A DNA stretch of 64,000 bases from Thalassotalea mangrovi. GTDB lineage: Bacteria; Pseudomonadota; Gammaproteobacteria; Enterobacterales; Alteromonadaceae. Each line of letters opens with the position of its first letter. Positions within the stretch are counted from its first letter, which is position 1. The notes beneath the pieces are model-generated. The model searched no databases, was not told the origin of the DNA, and saw only the letters and a program-made list of their open reading frames with translations. The stretch covers positions 166,327 to 230,326 of the forward strand of contig NZ_SWDB01000009.1 in the NCBI RefSeq assembly GCF_005116735.1. Reading direction: 5' to 3'. This document shows positions 46,534-59,469 of this stretch, piece after piece. The position numbers and the translations under genes are program-made.

Positions 46534-47505
46534 TTATTTTTTCCCCGTGATAGGGGTGCCGGGTACAAACCATTCTGCGCGGCCATTTAAAATATCGGCA
46601 ACCGACATGGGTTTTTTCCCGGGAGCCTGTAATTGGGTCAGACAAAGTGCCTGATCTGCACACTGCACCACAATACCGTGTTTGTCGGCTGCCAGGATGG
46701 TGCCCGCAGCGGTGCCCGGCTTGCCTTCGCTTATATGGGCTTGCCAGATTTTGATGCGTTGAATCTGTTGCTTGTCATCTTCAAGGTGTATCTGCGCGAA
46801 CGGCCATGGTTGATAGGCTCGAATTTTTCGCTCTAATACTGCCGCGTTTTGTTGCCAGTCGAGAATCGCCTCATCTTTGCTGAGCTTATGAGCGTATGTG
46901 GCCTGCTTATCATCCTGCGGTGTCGCGCTGGCTTGTTGACCGGCGATTAAATCCAGAGTCTCTACCAGAGCCTTCGGCCCTAATACCGCCAGTTTTTCAT
47001 AAAGGCTGCTGCTGGTTTCGTCGCTGGCAATATCACAAATTGCAGTAGCTATCATATCGCCGGTATCCAGTCCTTCATCCATTTGCATAATGGTCACGCC
47101 GGTCTGCGGATCTCCGGCTTCAACAGCGCGTTGAATCGGTGCCGCACCACGCCAGCGGGGTAAAATCGAACCATGGACATTGATGCAACCAAGGCGCGGG
47201 GTATCAAGAACGACTTTCGGTAGCAATAAACCATAAGCGACTACTACCATAATGTCGGCATCATAACTGGCCAGTGTCTGCTGGTCGGAAGTTGCTTTAA
47301 AGTTCACTGGTTGTTCGACCGGAATCTGATGTTGCAAGGCCAACTGCTTTACGGCACACGGGGTAAGTTTTTTACCGCGGCCCGCTGGCTTATCAATGGG
47401 ACAATAAACAGCTACAACTTCATGGTTTGAGTCAAGCAGCCCTTGTAAATGACGGGCTGCAAAATCCGGGGTACCGGCAAAAATTATTTTTAATGGTGAA
47501 GACAA
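46534..47505 (-). CDS. fmt: Methionyl-tRNA formyltransferase
   Basis: 323 residues. [14 protein letters not shown] opens the formyltransferase fold. [20 protein letters not shown] carries the catalytic Asn-His, and [11 protein letters not shown] completes the active site. It formylates initiator tRNA. def starts the operon 33 bp upstream. Confidence 0.98.
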   Translation of the reverse strand: MSSPLKIIFAGTPDFAARHLQGLLDSNHEVVAVYCPIDKPAGRGKKLTPCAVKQLALQHQIPVEQPVNFKATSDQQTLASYDADIMVVVAYGLLLPKVVLDTPRLGCINVHGSILPRWRGAAPIQRAVEAGDPQTGVTIMQMDEGLDTGDMIATAICDIASDETSSSLYEKLAVLGPKALVETLDLIAGQQASATPQDDKQATYAHKLSKDEAILDWQQNAAVLERKIRAYQPWPFAQIHLEDDKQQIQRIKIWQAHISEGKPGTAAGTILAADKHGIVVQCADQALCLTQLQAPGKKPMSVADILNGRAEWFVPGTPITGKK

Positions 47506-47538
47506 GGTTGTGTTCCAACTGTGTTGTTTCAGGAGATG

Positions 47539-48054
47539 TTAACTGGCGCGCTGATGCAGGCGGGCTTCTTTTTCCAGTTTGGTCTTAATACGCTGGCGTT
47601 TAAGCGGTGACAGGTAATCCACAAACAGCACGCCTTTAAGGTGATCCAGCTCGTGTTGAATACAAATAGCCAGCAACTCTGACGCATCCAGTGAGAACTC
47701 TTCGCCGTTTTTATCCAGAGCTTTTACTTTTACCTGAGTGTGGCGCTCCACCTTGGCATAGCAACCAGGCACCGACAGACAACCTTCTTCGTTAATCATG
47801 ATGTCTTCGCTGGCCTCAATGATTTCTGGGTTGATAAACACCAGGGGCTCCGAACGATCGTCACTGACATCCATAACTACAATACGCTGGTGAATGTTTA
47901 CCTGGGTTGCTGCCAGGCCGACGCCATTCTCGTCATACATGGTTTCAAACATGTCTTCGATGATTTTACGCGTTTCATCAGTCACTTCAGTCACCGGCTC
48001 GGCAACGGTTCTTAAGCGTTCATCCGGAAATCTCAATACATTTAAAATAGTCAT
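47539..48054 (-). CDS. def: Peptide deformylase
   Basis: 171 residues, the E. coli length class (169). The three motifs are [17 protein letters not shown] (Cys ligand) and QHELDHLKG (two His ligands and catalytic Glu). It removes N-formyl groups from new proteins. It is the first gene of def-fmt-rsmB-trkA. Confidence 0.98.
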   Translation of the reverse strand: MTILNVLRFPDERLRTVAEPVTEVTDETRKIIEDMFETMYDENGVGLAATQVNIHQRIVVMDVSDDRSEPLVFINPEIIEASEDIMINEEGCLSVPGCYAKVERHTQVKVKALDKNGEEFSLDASELLAICIQHELDHLKGVLFVDYLSPLKRQRIKTKLEKEARLHQRAS

Positions 48055-48453
48055 AGGTCCTAAAGCGAATTGCTATATTTTTTGAAAAATACAATACCGC
48101 TAATTCTAGCCTTTTTCCGATTAAAAAGATATTTCTAAGGTGCTTGTGGACGCCGGCTGTTGATGGCGGATTAATTTCAAAGCAAAGTCAGGGCGTGCAC
48201 ATTTTCAGGAAGGTGTTAGCACGGTCTGTGATATCAGGCTCTAGTCATTTGCCCTAGACAGTGATATGTTTAATAAGCCTTTATTTCCTTTGAGATAAGG
48301 TCTTATACCAGTTTATGCCAAGCGGTGGTCACGATGAATCGAACACCGGTTGCAAGCTTCTGGTATTTTCTTGGCATAGCAAGGTGGTCTGCAACTTGTA
48401 GGGGAACTTGGTAAGTCTGCCGACTTGCTTTGCTTATATATGGAACCAACTAA
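48055..48453. promoter_or_regulatory. Divergent intergenic region between def and the LysM gene
   Basis: 399 bp without a credible ORF. It contains interlocked inverted repeats: ATACCAG (48305-48311) with CTGGTAT (48360-48366), and TATGCCAAG (48314-48322) with CTTGGCATA (48370-48378). The order A-B-A'-B' would form a pseudoknot if transcribed toward the LysM gene. Promoters for both sides must be here but were not resolved. Confidence 0.5.
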
Positions 48454-49569
48454 ATGCTAAAAAAAATACTAATAACCACTTTCTGCATTCTGACCTCCGC
48501 AATGGTTTTGGCTGATCAGCTAAGTCTTAAAGATGATGCGCCACAAACCTATGTGGTTAAAAAAGGGGACACCCTTTGGGATATCTCAGCGATGTACCTG
48601 GAAGAGCCATGGTTATGGCCAAAATTATGGCGTTGGAACCCGGAAATTAATAACCCCCACTTAATTTATCCGGGAGACAAGTTGCGTTTGACGTTTGATG
48701 ATCAGGGACAGCCTGTATTGGTAAAAGATAATGCCCAATCCAGTGGTAAACCTGAATATAAATGGTCACCGCAAATCCGTAAGAAAATGAAGGATGCCAA
48801 TCCGATCACGATATTACCGCTGGAAGAGCTAGCGCCGTTACTGAATTATTCTAACGTGCTGACTAAGGACATCCTTGCTGATGCTGCCACCGTTATGGGC
48901 GCAGATGAAAAGTACAAATCTCATGTGGAAGGCGCAATCCTGTACGCGAAAGGAGATTTGCAGGCAGGCAAGAGCTATGCGATTTACAAGCAGGGCGAGC
49001 CGATATTGGATCCGGAGACCGGTGATCATTTAGGCTATTACGCCATTTTGGCTGGTACCGCGAAAGGCTTAAGAGACGGCAATATGGCCAATCGTATCCC
49101 TGCGTCTTTGATGTTGGAAAACTCTCGACGTGAAATCCGCGCTGGCGATGTTATTCTTGAAGTGAACACCGAACAACTATTACCGGCATTCTACCAAATG
49201 CGTCTTGCTGAAGGTAAAGATGTGCAGGCGATGTTTATCAGAAATCACAATAATGTTCGTGAGTTCGGTAAGCTGGAGATCGTCCTATTGAATAAAGGCG
49301 CCAACGCTAATATTCAGCAGGGTGAGATTTATGCGATAAACCGTCAGAGTCCAGATGTCCTCGATACTGAAGATGGTCCAATCTACGAAGAGGATGCTTC
49401 ACGCTGGTATCGCCTGACAAAAGGCGATGATTCAGAAGACCGCTATGAGATGCCAATCGAAAACATTGGCCAGCTTATGGTCTTTAAGGTTCAGGACAAA
49501 ACTAGTTTTGCCGTAGTGCTAGCCACGAAGAAATCGGTGCGAATTAGTGATACCGTAACTGCCCCATAG
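48454..49569 (+). CDS. Exported LysM-domain protein
   Basis: 371 residues. The signal peptide ends near MVLA-DQ. A LysM domain (about 33-85) shows YVVKKGDTLWDISAMYLEEPWLW, PEINNPHLIYPGDKL. The remaining 280 residues have no recognised catalytic motif. LysM proteins of this type next to def-fmt and dprA are conserved in gammaproteobacteria. It probably binds peptidoglycan in the periplasm. The Shine-Dalgarno is weak (only GGA). Confidence 0.85.
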   Translation: MLKKILITTFCILTSAMVLADQLSLKDDAPQTYVVKKGDTLWDISAMYLEEPWLWPKLWRWNPEINNPHLIYPGDKLRLTFDDQGQPVLVKDNAQSSGKPEYKWSPQIRKKMKDANPITILPLEELAPLLNYSNVLTKDILADAATVMGADEKYKSHVEGAILYAKGDLQAGKSYAIYKQGEPILDPETGDHLGYYAILAGTAKGLRDGNMANRIPASLMLENSRREIRAGDVILEVNTEQLLPAFYQMRLAEGKDVQAMFIRNHNNVREFGKLEIVLLNKGANANIQQGEIYAINRQSPDVLDTEDGPIYEEDASRWYRLTKGDDSEDRYEMPIENIGQLMVFKVQDKTSFAVVLATKKSVRISDTVTAP

Positions 49570-49577
49570 CAGTTTAG

Positions 49578-49604
49578 AAAAAGGGCCAATCGGCCTTTTT
49601 TTAT
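49578..49604 (+). terminator. Intrinsic terminator of the LysM gene
   Basis: AAAGGGCC-AATC-GGCCTTTTTTT, about 10 bp after the stop. A family A repeat starts right behind it. Confidence 0.88.
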
Positions 49605-50000
49605 TACCAGGATGTATGTATGCCCGGAGAGCAGGATGCGGTACGGGTATGTACATGGATGTACTTATCCTCCCGCACCATGGATGGTAGCAAGGGAGGG
49701 TTTATTGCTTACATGGAAGTAAGTACCCTGAATCACAGGATGGATTGATTCATGGGTGTGCAAGGATGTATGTATGCCCTGATATCGCCAGGGCAGGCGT
49801 GTATATCAAAAATGCATGGATGCCGTCATGGACGATGGTATATCGATTGTGTCTGGAACTGACAATCGATTCAATTGCCGACAACATTCTATCGATTAGA
49901 GGGAAGGTGCGTTTAGGGATATAGGTACCCTCAATCACAGGATGGGTATTGCCAGGATTGGTCGCAAGTACGGAGCTTTTACGGACACACTGACTCGATA
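49605..50000. repeat. Mosaic intergenic repeat, family A, third locus
   Basis: Starts with module 1 (GGATGTATGTATGCCCGG onward). A run of ATGGA-loop hairpins with different stems follows: GTACATGGATGTAC (49651-49664), ACCATGGATGGT (49677-49688, inside CCTCCC / GGGAGG), CTTACATGGAAGTAAG (49708-49723), GCATGGATGC (49814-49823) and CGTCATGGACG (49824-49834). GCCCTG / CAGGGC (49776-49794) and ATCGATTGT / ACAATCGAT (49842-49870) add more stems. A 20-bp sequence TACCCTGAATCACAGGATGG (49724) recurs with one change at 49926. The ORF in this stretch is not credible. Confidence 0.82.
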
Positions 50001-50053
50001 CCATCGTAATCGGTTCCTGATATCATCGTCTTTCAAATACAGGGAGGCGTAGT

Positions 50054-51148
50054 ATGACTCAAGACATATTATATTGGCTGGCTTTTACAAGGCTCAGGGG
50101 TATCTCACATCGACAAAAACTTCAATTACTCAGATGTGCATCGCCTGAATCTCTGCTGCATATGGATGCGCAGGCACTTAAGTCTCTCGGCCTGACCTCC
50201 CTACAAGTAAGCTCGCTTATTAGTGCTTCTCTAGCGGACGCTGAGCAGTATTACCATCAATGCCAGGCTCTTGATATTCACTGTATCCCAATCTCACATC
50301 GGCATTACCCGCCGTTACTTAGAGAAATCGCTGACCCACCTTTACTGCTGTTCGTTCGTGGTGACTGCTCGTTACTTAGCTCGATGCAGTTGGCTATTGT
50401 TGGGCCAAGAATGGCCAGTTATGCTGCATTGGATGTTGCCAATGACTTTGCTGCTAACTTGTCCGATAAGGGGCTGACCATAACGTCGGGTCTGGCGGTC
50501 GGTATTGATAGCGCAGCACATCGCGGTACCTTACAAGTTAAAGGTAAAACCATCGCTGTCGTAGCCACCGGACTCGATCAAACCTATCCCAGGCGTAATG
50601 ACCAGCTTAGTAATGAAATCCTGAGCAATGGCGGCGTCATTGTTTCTGAATATTTTTTGCAAACACCACCTCGGGCAGCAAACTTTCCTAAACGCAATCG
50701 TATTATCACCGGCCTTAGCCTTGGCACTTTAGTGGTTGAAGCGGCGTTAAAGAGTGGTAGTTTGATTTCTGCGCGTCTGGCGATGGAACAAAACCGAGAA
50801 GTTTTTGCGATTCCTGGGTCAATTAACAACGTGAATTCAAAAGGTTGTCATCAACTGATAAAGCAGGGCGCTCATCTTGTTGACAGTGTTGATGATATAA
50901 CCGCAAATTTACCCACATTAACCACAAATTTACAAGTGCCAGAAAAATCTAAAAAAATCAAAAAAAACGAACCTCAAAGCTTGTTTCTCGACCCATTGTT
51001 AGCTAGTGTGGACTATGAAGTTACCTCCGCAGATGTCGTAGCTTCCCGTTGTAAACTTCCCGTAGAAGAAGTGTTAACACGGCTTACCATTCTGGAGCTA
51101 AGAGGGCTGGTAACTGCGGTGCCAGGTGGCTACCTAAAACAAAAATAG
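50054..51148 (+). CDS. dprA: DNA-processing protein DprA
   Basis: 364 residues, with AGGGAGG before the ATG. The extended Rossmann domain has LAIVGPRMASYAAL, SGLAVGIDSAAHRG and FPKRNRIITGLSLGTLVVEA. A small C-terminal winged-helix region (about 310-364) is the DprA C-terminal domain. It protects incoming single-stranded DNA and loads RecA during transformation. smg follows after 9 bp. Confidence 0.96.
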   Translation: MTQDILYWLAFTRLRGISHRQKLQLLRCASPESLLHMDAQALKSLGLTSLQVSSLISASLADAEQYYHQCQALDIHCIPISHRHYPPLLREIADPPLLLFVRGDCSLLSSMQLAIVGPRMASYAALDVANDFAANLSDKGLTITSGLAVGIDSAAHRGTLQVKGKTIAVVATGLDQTYPRRNDQLSNEILSNGGVIVSEYFLQTPPRAANFPKRNRIITGLSLGTLVVEAALKSGSLISARLAMEQNREVFAIPGSINNVNSKGCHQLIKQGAHLVDSVDDITANLPTLTTNLQVPEKSKKIKKNEPQSLFLDPLLASVDYEVTSADVVASRCKLPVEEVLTRLTILELRGLVTAVPGGYLKQK

Positions 51149-51157
51149 GGGATAGTT

Positions 51158-51631
51158 ATGTTCGATATTCTTATGTACCTTTTTGAGAACTATATTCATA
51201 GTGAAGCCGAGGTAATGGTCGATCATGATGTCCTGACCGATGAATTGACGCGCGCTGGGTTTCACCAGGATGAAATCTACAAAGCTCTTTCCTGGTTAGA
51301 GAAACTCGCCAATCTGCAAAATACAGATGCTTATAACTTTTTAACTAAGCGTCCTCAGCAATCGGTTCGTATATATACGTCTCAGGAAACCACCTTTCTG
51401 GACACTGAATGCCGGGGCTTTTTGATGTTTTTGGAAAACGTTAATGTGCTCGATTTCGCCACTCGTGAGATGGTCATTGATCGGGTGCTTGAACTGGACA
51501 CCAAAGATTTCAATATCGACGATTTGAAGTGGGTGGTATTAATGGTGTTGTTTAATGTGCCGGGCAAAGAATCTGCCTACTCGCAAATGGAAGATTTAAT
51601 CTTCGATGAGTGTGAAGGGCCTTTGCACTAA
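51158..51631 (+). CDS. smg: Smg family protein (DUF494)
   Basis: 157 residues, E. coli Smg length. It starts [13 protein letters not shown] and is acidic. [21 protein letters not shown] and [25 protein letters not shown] are the family blocks. Function is unknown; it is conserved between dprA and the zinc-ribbon gene. Confidence 0.93.
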   Translation: MFDILMYLFENYIHSEAEVMVDHDVLTDELTRAGFHQDEIYKALSWLEKLANLQNTDAYNFLTKRPQQSVRIYTSQETTFLDTECRGFLMFLENVNVLDFATREMVIDRVLELDTKDFNIDDLKWVVLMVLFNVPGKESAYSQMEDLIFDECEGPLH

Positions 51632-51736
51632 GCGGTTTTTAAAGCAATCGTAATTTCCATTACTTACGTTTAGTGATTTGGACAAATCACAAACTATGTC
51701 ATAATACGCCCCTGAATCTATTAGGGGCTTGGTGTT

Positions 51737-52288
51737 ATGTCAAAATCCGATCAGTCATTGTTCTCTTTGCACGAGCACGCCTTGCAACAAGCCAATGAAA
51801 CCTGTCCAATCTGCAATGCGTCATTACAAATCAAACACTCTAAAGCTGGAAGTTTCTGGGGCTGCAGTCAGTATCCCACATGTGATTACACTCGCCCGGT
51901 AAAGGAAGTTACTAAGTTTGAAGAGCAAATCCTACCGGGAAGCGAATGCCCAAAATGCGGCGGCTCTTTGGCTGTGAAGCAGGGAAGGTATGGTCTGTTT
52001 ATCGGCTGCAGTAACTTTCCCGCCTGCGATCATATCGAACACGAACCGGAAGAAACCCTGGATGTGCAGTGTCCAAGTTGTAAGAAGGGGCATTTGCGTG
52101 AAAAAAGTAGCCGCTATGGCAAAACCTTTTATGCTTGCGATACATATCCTAAATGCAAATATGCCATCAATCATCCGCCTGTTGCCCAGGATTGCAAAGA
52201 ATGTGGCTTCCCACTGTTGCTGAAGCGAAATATGGCTGCTGGCGAAAAGCTACAGTGCGCAAATAAAAAGTGCGGTAAGTTTCAGTAG
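51737..52288 (+). CDS. TopA C-terminal-like zinc-ribbon protein (YrdD family)
   Basis: 183 residues made of four Cys4 zinc ribbons: CPICN...CSQYPTC, CPKCGG...CSNFPAC, CPSCKKG...CDTYPKC and CKECGF...CANKKC. These resemble the zinc-binding tail of topoisomerase I without the catalytic part. E. coli yrdD is in the same smg-yrdD-tsaC position. It probably binds single-stranded nucleic acid (inference). Confidence 0.92.
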   Translation: MSKSDQSLFSLHEHALQQANETCPICNASLQIKHSKAGSFWGCSQYPTCDYTRPVKEVTKFEEQILPGSECPKCGGSLAVKQGRYGLFIGCSNFPACDHIEHEPEETLDVQCPSCKKGHLREKSSRYGKTFYACDTYPKCKYAINHPPVAQDCKECGFPLLLKRNMAAGEKLQCANKKCGKFQ

Positions 52289-52290
52289 GC

Positions 52291-52671
52291 GGGAGCTAAA
52301 GCGCCCTCAGTACGTATCGTAAACGATCCTCCGAGAACGTGGCAGAAAACGCCACTTCGAGCACGCTGATGCCATCAGCTCCGAGTACACGCTGTTCCTA
52401 GTAAAAGCAAAAATCCTTGAGTCATACCGTGATACTACACGGTATCTAGGTCGAGAGCCGAACGTCTCTGATGTGCCAGTAACGGGAGTTAAAGCTCCCT
52501 CAGTACGTATCGTAAACGATACTCCGAGTACGTGACAGAAAATGCCACTCCGAGCACGCTGATGTCATCAGCTCCGAGCACACGCTGTTCCGAGCAAAAA
52601 GCAAAAGCCCTTGTGTCATTCCCTGATACTACAGGGAATCTTGGCCAACCTTGAATGACCGAATTGTGCCA
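52291..52671. repeat. Hairpin-array repeat, family B, copies 2 and 3 in tandem
   Basis: Copy 2 is 52291-52483 and copy 3 is 52484-52671, a 193-bp period. Each has the same hairpin order as 6441-6633: a GGGAG-type stem, ATCGT / ACGAT, GTGRC / GYCAC, GCTGATG / CATCAGC (GATG(T/C)CATC loop core), then the TCATTCC-type hairpin. In copy 2 that last stem is ATACCGTG / CACGGTAT (52424-52445); in copy 3 it is ATTCCCTG / CAGGGAAT (52618-52639). Linkers are TCCGAGCAC-like. Copy 2 starts three bases after the zinc-ribbon gene stop. 52672-52773 shows nothing recognisable. Confidence 0.85.
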
Positions 52672-52773
52672 GGAACAACCCGTTAGCAATTTCTAATATA
52701 AGAGGAGTTTGGGCTAGTACAGCTTAACCCATCAAATAAAGGTTTGGTTCCTGCGCTCTATGCCCACTAATTT

Positions 52774-53244
52774 TTATTTGGTTTCAATGTCAGTTTTGCA
52801 CAAAGGGTACACCTTTAGTTCAGTTGAGCCATTTACTTCATTGAACACAAATGATCTATTGCCTACAAAATCCAAGAAAAATACATCATCGATCGCAGGC
52901 TTTCCCTCAAAATTTAAAAGTCTACCGGATACTCTTGCATAATCTCCATCAAATGCCTGGGCCTGCTCAAGTAAATTCGCATCTACCAATATCTGTACTG
53001 CATTTTCTTCGACTTGGCTATTTTTCGAAGCCATATCGGTATAGAGCATAATCTTTCTATCTTTTATTGAGAAATACCCGAAAACAGCGACGGTCTCGTT
53101 TTGGTTACTATTTATGCCTGAAACGATACGGTAAATTGATCTTGCTTTGAATAAGTCGTTGTCAGGCAATGTGTAACAACTGTCCGAATGAACTTTGGTC
53201 GAAAATAGCAAAACCGTTAAAAGTACAATTTGAATATATCTCAT
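52774..53244 (-). CDS. Small exported protein, unknown function
   Basis: 156 residues from the ATG at 53242-53244, chosen because it places a signal peptide (RYIQIVLLTVLLFSTKVHS-DS) at the N-terminus; the frame extends further upstream without support. The mature part is a mixed alpha/beta sequence with two cysteines (in CYTLPDNDL and near the C-terminus LCKTD), possibly disulfide-bonded. No domain is recognised. Confidence 0.65.
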   Translation of the reverse strand: MRYIQIVLLTVLLFSTKVHSDSCYTLPDNDLFKARSIYRIVSGINSNQNETVAVFGYFSIKDRKIMLYTDMASKNSQVEENAVQILVDANLLEQAQAFDGDYARVSGRLLNFEGKPAIDDVFFLDFVGNRSFVFNEVNGSTELKVYPLCKTDIETK

Positions 53245-53447
53245 AAATTGAATCGCTATTTTAGATACTTTGAAGTTGGAATAAATGACTGTAGATCGCT
53301 CGCAACGGCCGTTGGCCACTGCACTTATCAATCAATAACTTAAGCTATAACTGTGACCGGCGCAAACGTGCGGTTAGCTGGCTCAAGGAATAGCCAATGA
53401 GTATTTGTCCCTGTGATTTTATGAACGACATGATGCTCGAGTTTTGT

Positions 53448-53690
53448 TTACATATCACCATTTGTGCGTTTATCGGTGGGTAAATCGTTGCATAAATCAC
53501 ATTGAATGTTTTTTCTGTAATTATATGCACGCGTTACAGCGAAAATACCGATTGAAATTACAGCCCATAAAATACCAAACTCTACTGAATACTCTATTGT
53601 TCTCCCTTTCAAGTATTGAATAGTTGATAGCAAAAGGGCAATTACAGGTAACGCAATGAGATATTGAAAAAGCCATTTTTTTATTGGCAT
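53448..53690 (-). CDS. Small membrane protein, unknown function
   Basis: 80 residues with two membrane helices (about 8-25 and 36-55), then a basic stretch and a CDLC motif near the C-terminus. AGGA precedes the ATG at a good distance. It and the exported protein downstream on the same strand may be co-transcribed (203 bp gap). 53691-53913 upstream shows no further gene. Confidence 0.55.
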   Translation of the reverse strand: MPIKKWLFQYLIALPVIALLLSTIQYLKGRTIEYSVEFGILWAVISIGIFAVTRAYNYRKNIQCDLCNDLPTDKRTNGDM

Positions 53691-53913
53691 AAAGCTTCCT
53701 TTTCTTACTATCCCTCGACCGCTGAACTCTCGTTACAAAACGAGGCTACTTGTTGAAATTACCGGAACTGGCTTACCGTCGCAATCTTGCAAAATATATT
53801 CATTTTTATACCTCTAAAACCATCGTGCATCAACAATAACTATCTGATAGTGTTAACTTTACAGGAAAACATCAAGTCGGAATTGAAACCGTACGTAATC
53901 ACAAGGAATATAC

Positions 53914-54357
53914 ATGAGACTACGATTAAGAGGTTTCCTAAATGGATTCGCAAAAATCACGAACTTTCTCCCTGCCACGATACTACTCGCATTAGGGTTA
54001 ATGACTTTCCAGAGTATTGGGGCCACACCTGCTCCAGATAACAATGCGGAAGTATCAGTCATTAAAAGGGCGTTACCAGATTACCCCAAGTATGCAGTAA
54101 AAAATGGTATTGAGGGCACTGTATTAATAAGCTTTAGTATCGAGAAAGATGGTAATGTGTCGGATATTCAAGTTGCAGCGTCAGACCAAGACGGGTTGTT
54201 TGACGCGAGTGCAATCTTAGGGGTCCAAAGGTGGGTTTACACCAAACCTGCCAAAAAAGTTCGTAATAACTATGTAGCCATAGAGTTTGCTCTTACTGAC
54301 AATCCAGCTACCTCAAACTTTAGCAATGTTGAAAAAATTCAAGTTAGAGGCAATTAG
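53914..54357 (+). CDS. Periplasmic TonB C-terminal-domain protein
   Basis: 147 residues with AAGGAA before the ATG. An N-terminal hydrophobic segment (about 18-36) may be a signal peptide or anchor. Then comes a single TonB C-terminal domain: ALPDYPKYAVKNGIEGTVLISFSI, AILGVQRWVYTKPAKKV. The long proline-rich spacer of true TonB is absent, and no exbB/exbD is nearby. It may sense or modulate receptors rather than energise them, or be a divergent energy transducer. Confidence 0.8.
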   Translation: MRLRLRGFLNGFAKITNFLPATILLALGLMTFQSIGATPAPDNNAEVSVIKRALPDYPKYAVKNGIEGTVLISFSIEKDGNVSDIQVAASDQDGLFDASAILGVQRWVYTKPAKKVRNNYVAIEFALTDNPATSNFSNVEKIQVRGN

Positions 54358-54396
54358 TTTCACTTTACATTGCTACGCAAACCAGATCGATAGACA

Positions 54397-54426
54397 ATAA
54401 AAAAGCGCCGGAAGGCGCTTTTTTAT
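54397..54426. terminator. Bidirectional terminator between the TonB-like gene and purK
   Basis: AAAAAAGCGCC-GGAA-GGCGCTTTTTT, with A and T runs on both sides, just before the purK stop. Confidence 0.9.
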
Positions 54427-55569
54427 TTAGCTAATGTCGTTGACGTACTGTTTAACTCCCTGAAAGTCATCCTCCGGCAATATCTCAGTAATTTTTGTCA
54501 ATCTTGCTAACAACTCGGCTTTATCTGCACCACAAACATTAATGTGACCCATCTTACGACCTGGTCGTTTCGTTTTACCGTACCAGTGCAGTTGTGTGCC
54601 TGTAACAGACAGGACTTCAACGGGAACCGAATCGACGCCAAGAATATTTATCATGGCCGTCGGGCGAACTAAATCTGTGCTTCCCACAGGTAATCCGCAG
54701 ACGGCACGAATATGGTTCGCAAACTGACAGGTGTCAGCGCCTTGTTGCGTCCAGTGACCAGAGTTATGGACCCGTGGCGCGATCTCATTAACCAGTAATT
54801 TGTCGCCGACCTGGAAAAACTCAATGGCCAAAACACCAACATAATCTAAAGCATCGGCTACTTTGGCAAAGGCATTAGCGGCTTGCTGTTGCAGGCCCTG
54901 ATGCTCACCGGTTGCCAGGGATACACTAAGAACGCCATTGCTGTGGTGGTTTTCGGTTAACGGGTAAGCAAAGGTGTTGCCGTGAATATCACGGACACCG
55001 ACCATAGAAACTTCGCGATCAAAAGGAATCATTTGCTCAGCGATGATTCCCTGAGGAACACGGCCTTTAGCTTGTTCTAGAAATGATGCAATATCATCCC
55101 AAATCAAATCGACATTGCTATCCGCCTTGATTCGCCACTGGCCTTTTCCATCGTAGCCTTCTAAAGCACTTTTCAAAACCAAAGGTACGTTTAGTTCTTC
55201 AATCGCTAAAAGCAGGTCTTCTTTGTGTTCAATGACCTTATAAGGTGCATTGGCAACGCCGGCTTTATCCAGTAAAGCTTTCTCTAGTCGACGGTCTCCG
55301 CCGGTTTTGATTGCCTGGCTGGAAGGACGTAATTTGCCTGAGGCTTCGCATACTGCCAGCGTCTGATGGTCAATATGTTCAAATTCAGCGGTGATTACGT
55401 CGGCAAATTCGATACCTTGGTCCAAATCACCAAAGGTTAACTGTGGCGCTAATGGATCGACAACCGTCTTGCTGCCAACATCATAGGCTCGAATCGCAAC
55501 ATTTAACGGTTTACTCGCCAGCGCCATCATTCGTGCCAGTTGGCCTGCACCTAACACTAAAACGTTCAT
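54427..55569 (-). CDS. purK: N5-carboxyaminoimidazole ribonucleotide synthase
   Basis: 380 residues, ATP-grasp fold. NVLVLGAGQLARMMALA is the N-terminal Rossmann motif; LKSALEGYDGKGQWRI binds ATP; NEIAPRVHNSGHWTQ is the metal site. It carboxylates AIR for purine synthesis, then PurE rearranges the product. It starts 6 bp after the purE stop. Confidence 0.97.
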   Translation of the reverse strand: MNVLVLGAGQLARMMALASKPLNVAIRAYDVGSKTVVDPLAPQLTFGDLDQGIEFADVITAEFEHIDHQTLAVCEASGKLRPSSQAIKTGGDRRLEKALLDKAGVANAPYKVIEHKEDLLLAIEELNVPLVLKSALEGYDGKGQWRIKADSNVDLIWDDIASFLEQAKGRVPQGIIAEQMIPFDREVSMVGVRDIHGNTFAYPLTENHHSNGVLSVSLATGEHQGLQQQAANAFAKVADALDYVGVLAIEFFQVGDKLLVNEIAPRVHNSGHWTQQGADTCQFANHIRAVCGLPVGSTDLVRPTAMINILGVDSVPVEVLSVTGTQLHWYGKTKRPGRKMGHINVCGADKAELLARLTKITEILPEDDFQGVKQYVNDIS

Positions 55570-55575
55570 CAGCGA

Positions 55576-56061
55576 TTAAGACTCCTGTGGATCCGGGTTA
55601 TCGAGGATGGTTTGTGTCTGTACACGTCTGAATTCTTCAATGGCAGTCATAATTTTTTCATCATGGGTACCAAGAATTTGTGCCGCTAGCAGGCCGGCAT
55701 TGGCTGCGCCCGCTGTTCCAATCGCCAATGTACCAACAGCGATACCTTTTGGCATTTGTACGATAGACAGTAACGAGTCCTGACCGGATAAGGCTTTTGA
55801 CTGGACTGGCACACCAAGTACCGGAAGCGGTGTAAAGGCAGCGGTCATGCCAGGTAAATGAGCGGCACCACCGGCACCGGCAATAATGACTTTAATTCCG
55901 CGTTCTTTGGCAGATTCCGCATACTCGGCAAGTAAGTGAGGCGTACGGTGTGCTGAAACCACTTTGGTTTCATAACTAACGTTTAAAGAATCCAGCATTT
56001 CTGCTGCATGTTTCATTGTTGGCCAATCGGATTTTGACCCCATGATAATGCCCACTTTCAT
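55576..56061 (-). CDS. purE: N5-carboxyaminoimidazole ribonucleotide mutase
   Basis: 161 residues. [22 protein letters not shown] and [12 protein letters not shown] are the class I PurE motifs. It is the first gene of the purEK operon and is divergent from tsaC. Confidence 0.98.
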   Translation of the reverse strand: MKVGIIMGSKSDWPTMKHAAEMLDSLNVSYETKVVSAHRTPHLLAEYAESAKERGIKVIIAGAGGAAHLPGMTAAFTPLPVLGVPVQSKALSGQDSLLSIVQMPKGIAVGTLAIGTAGAANAGLLAAQILGTHDEKIMTAIEEFRRVQTQTILDNPDPQES

Positions 56062-56139
56062 GTTACGTGCCTATATATCTTCGATGATGAAAAGATTCAG
56101 CCCCAAGGGGGTACCATAAGGCTGGAAAAATAAGCGGCA

Positions 56140-56167
56140 ATTATACCCGGGTTTAGCTCAATACCAA
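56140..56167 (-). promoter_or_regulatory. Predicted purEK promoter, possibly PurR-linked
   Basis: On the minus strand TTGGTA (56167-56162), 16-bp spacer, TATAAT (56145-56140), about 80 bp before purE. A sequence partly resembling the PurR operator core (ACGTTTT within GGAACGTTTTGG) overlaps the -35 end. The PurR match is weak. Confidence 0.5.
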
Positions 56168-56291
56168 AACGTTCCGCTCCGCTAATCGGCTAATGATGAT
56201 GAAATTGTTGCGAAAACATGACACAAAGTTTGTTTGTCGGGCTTAAGACTTGTTAAAATTGTCAGTTATTAACAAGTGTTCAGGAAAAAGT

Positions 56292-59458
<3,167 letters not shown>

Positions 59459-59469
<11 letters not shown>

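Noticed and set aside
49750-50004. 84-codon ORF upstream of dprA
   Set aside because: It overlaps the family A repeat and has no supporting start signal.
52291-52671. CRISPR array
   Set aside because: Only two long (about 190 bp) units with internal hairpins, no short repeats with unique spacers and no cas genes.
53345-53530. 61-codon ORF between the exported protein and the small membrane protein
   Set aside because: It overlaps the better supported frame at 53448-53690 and lacks a start signal.
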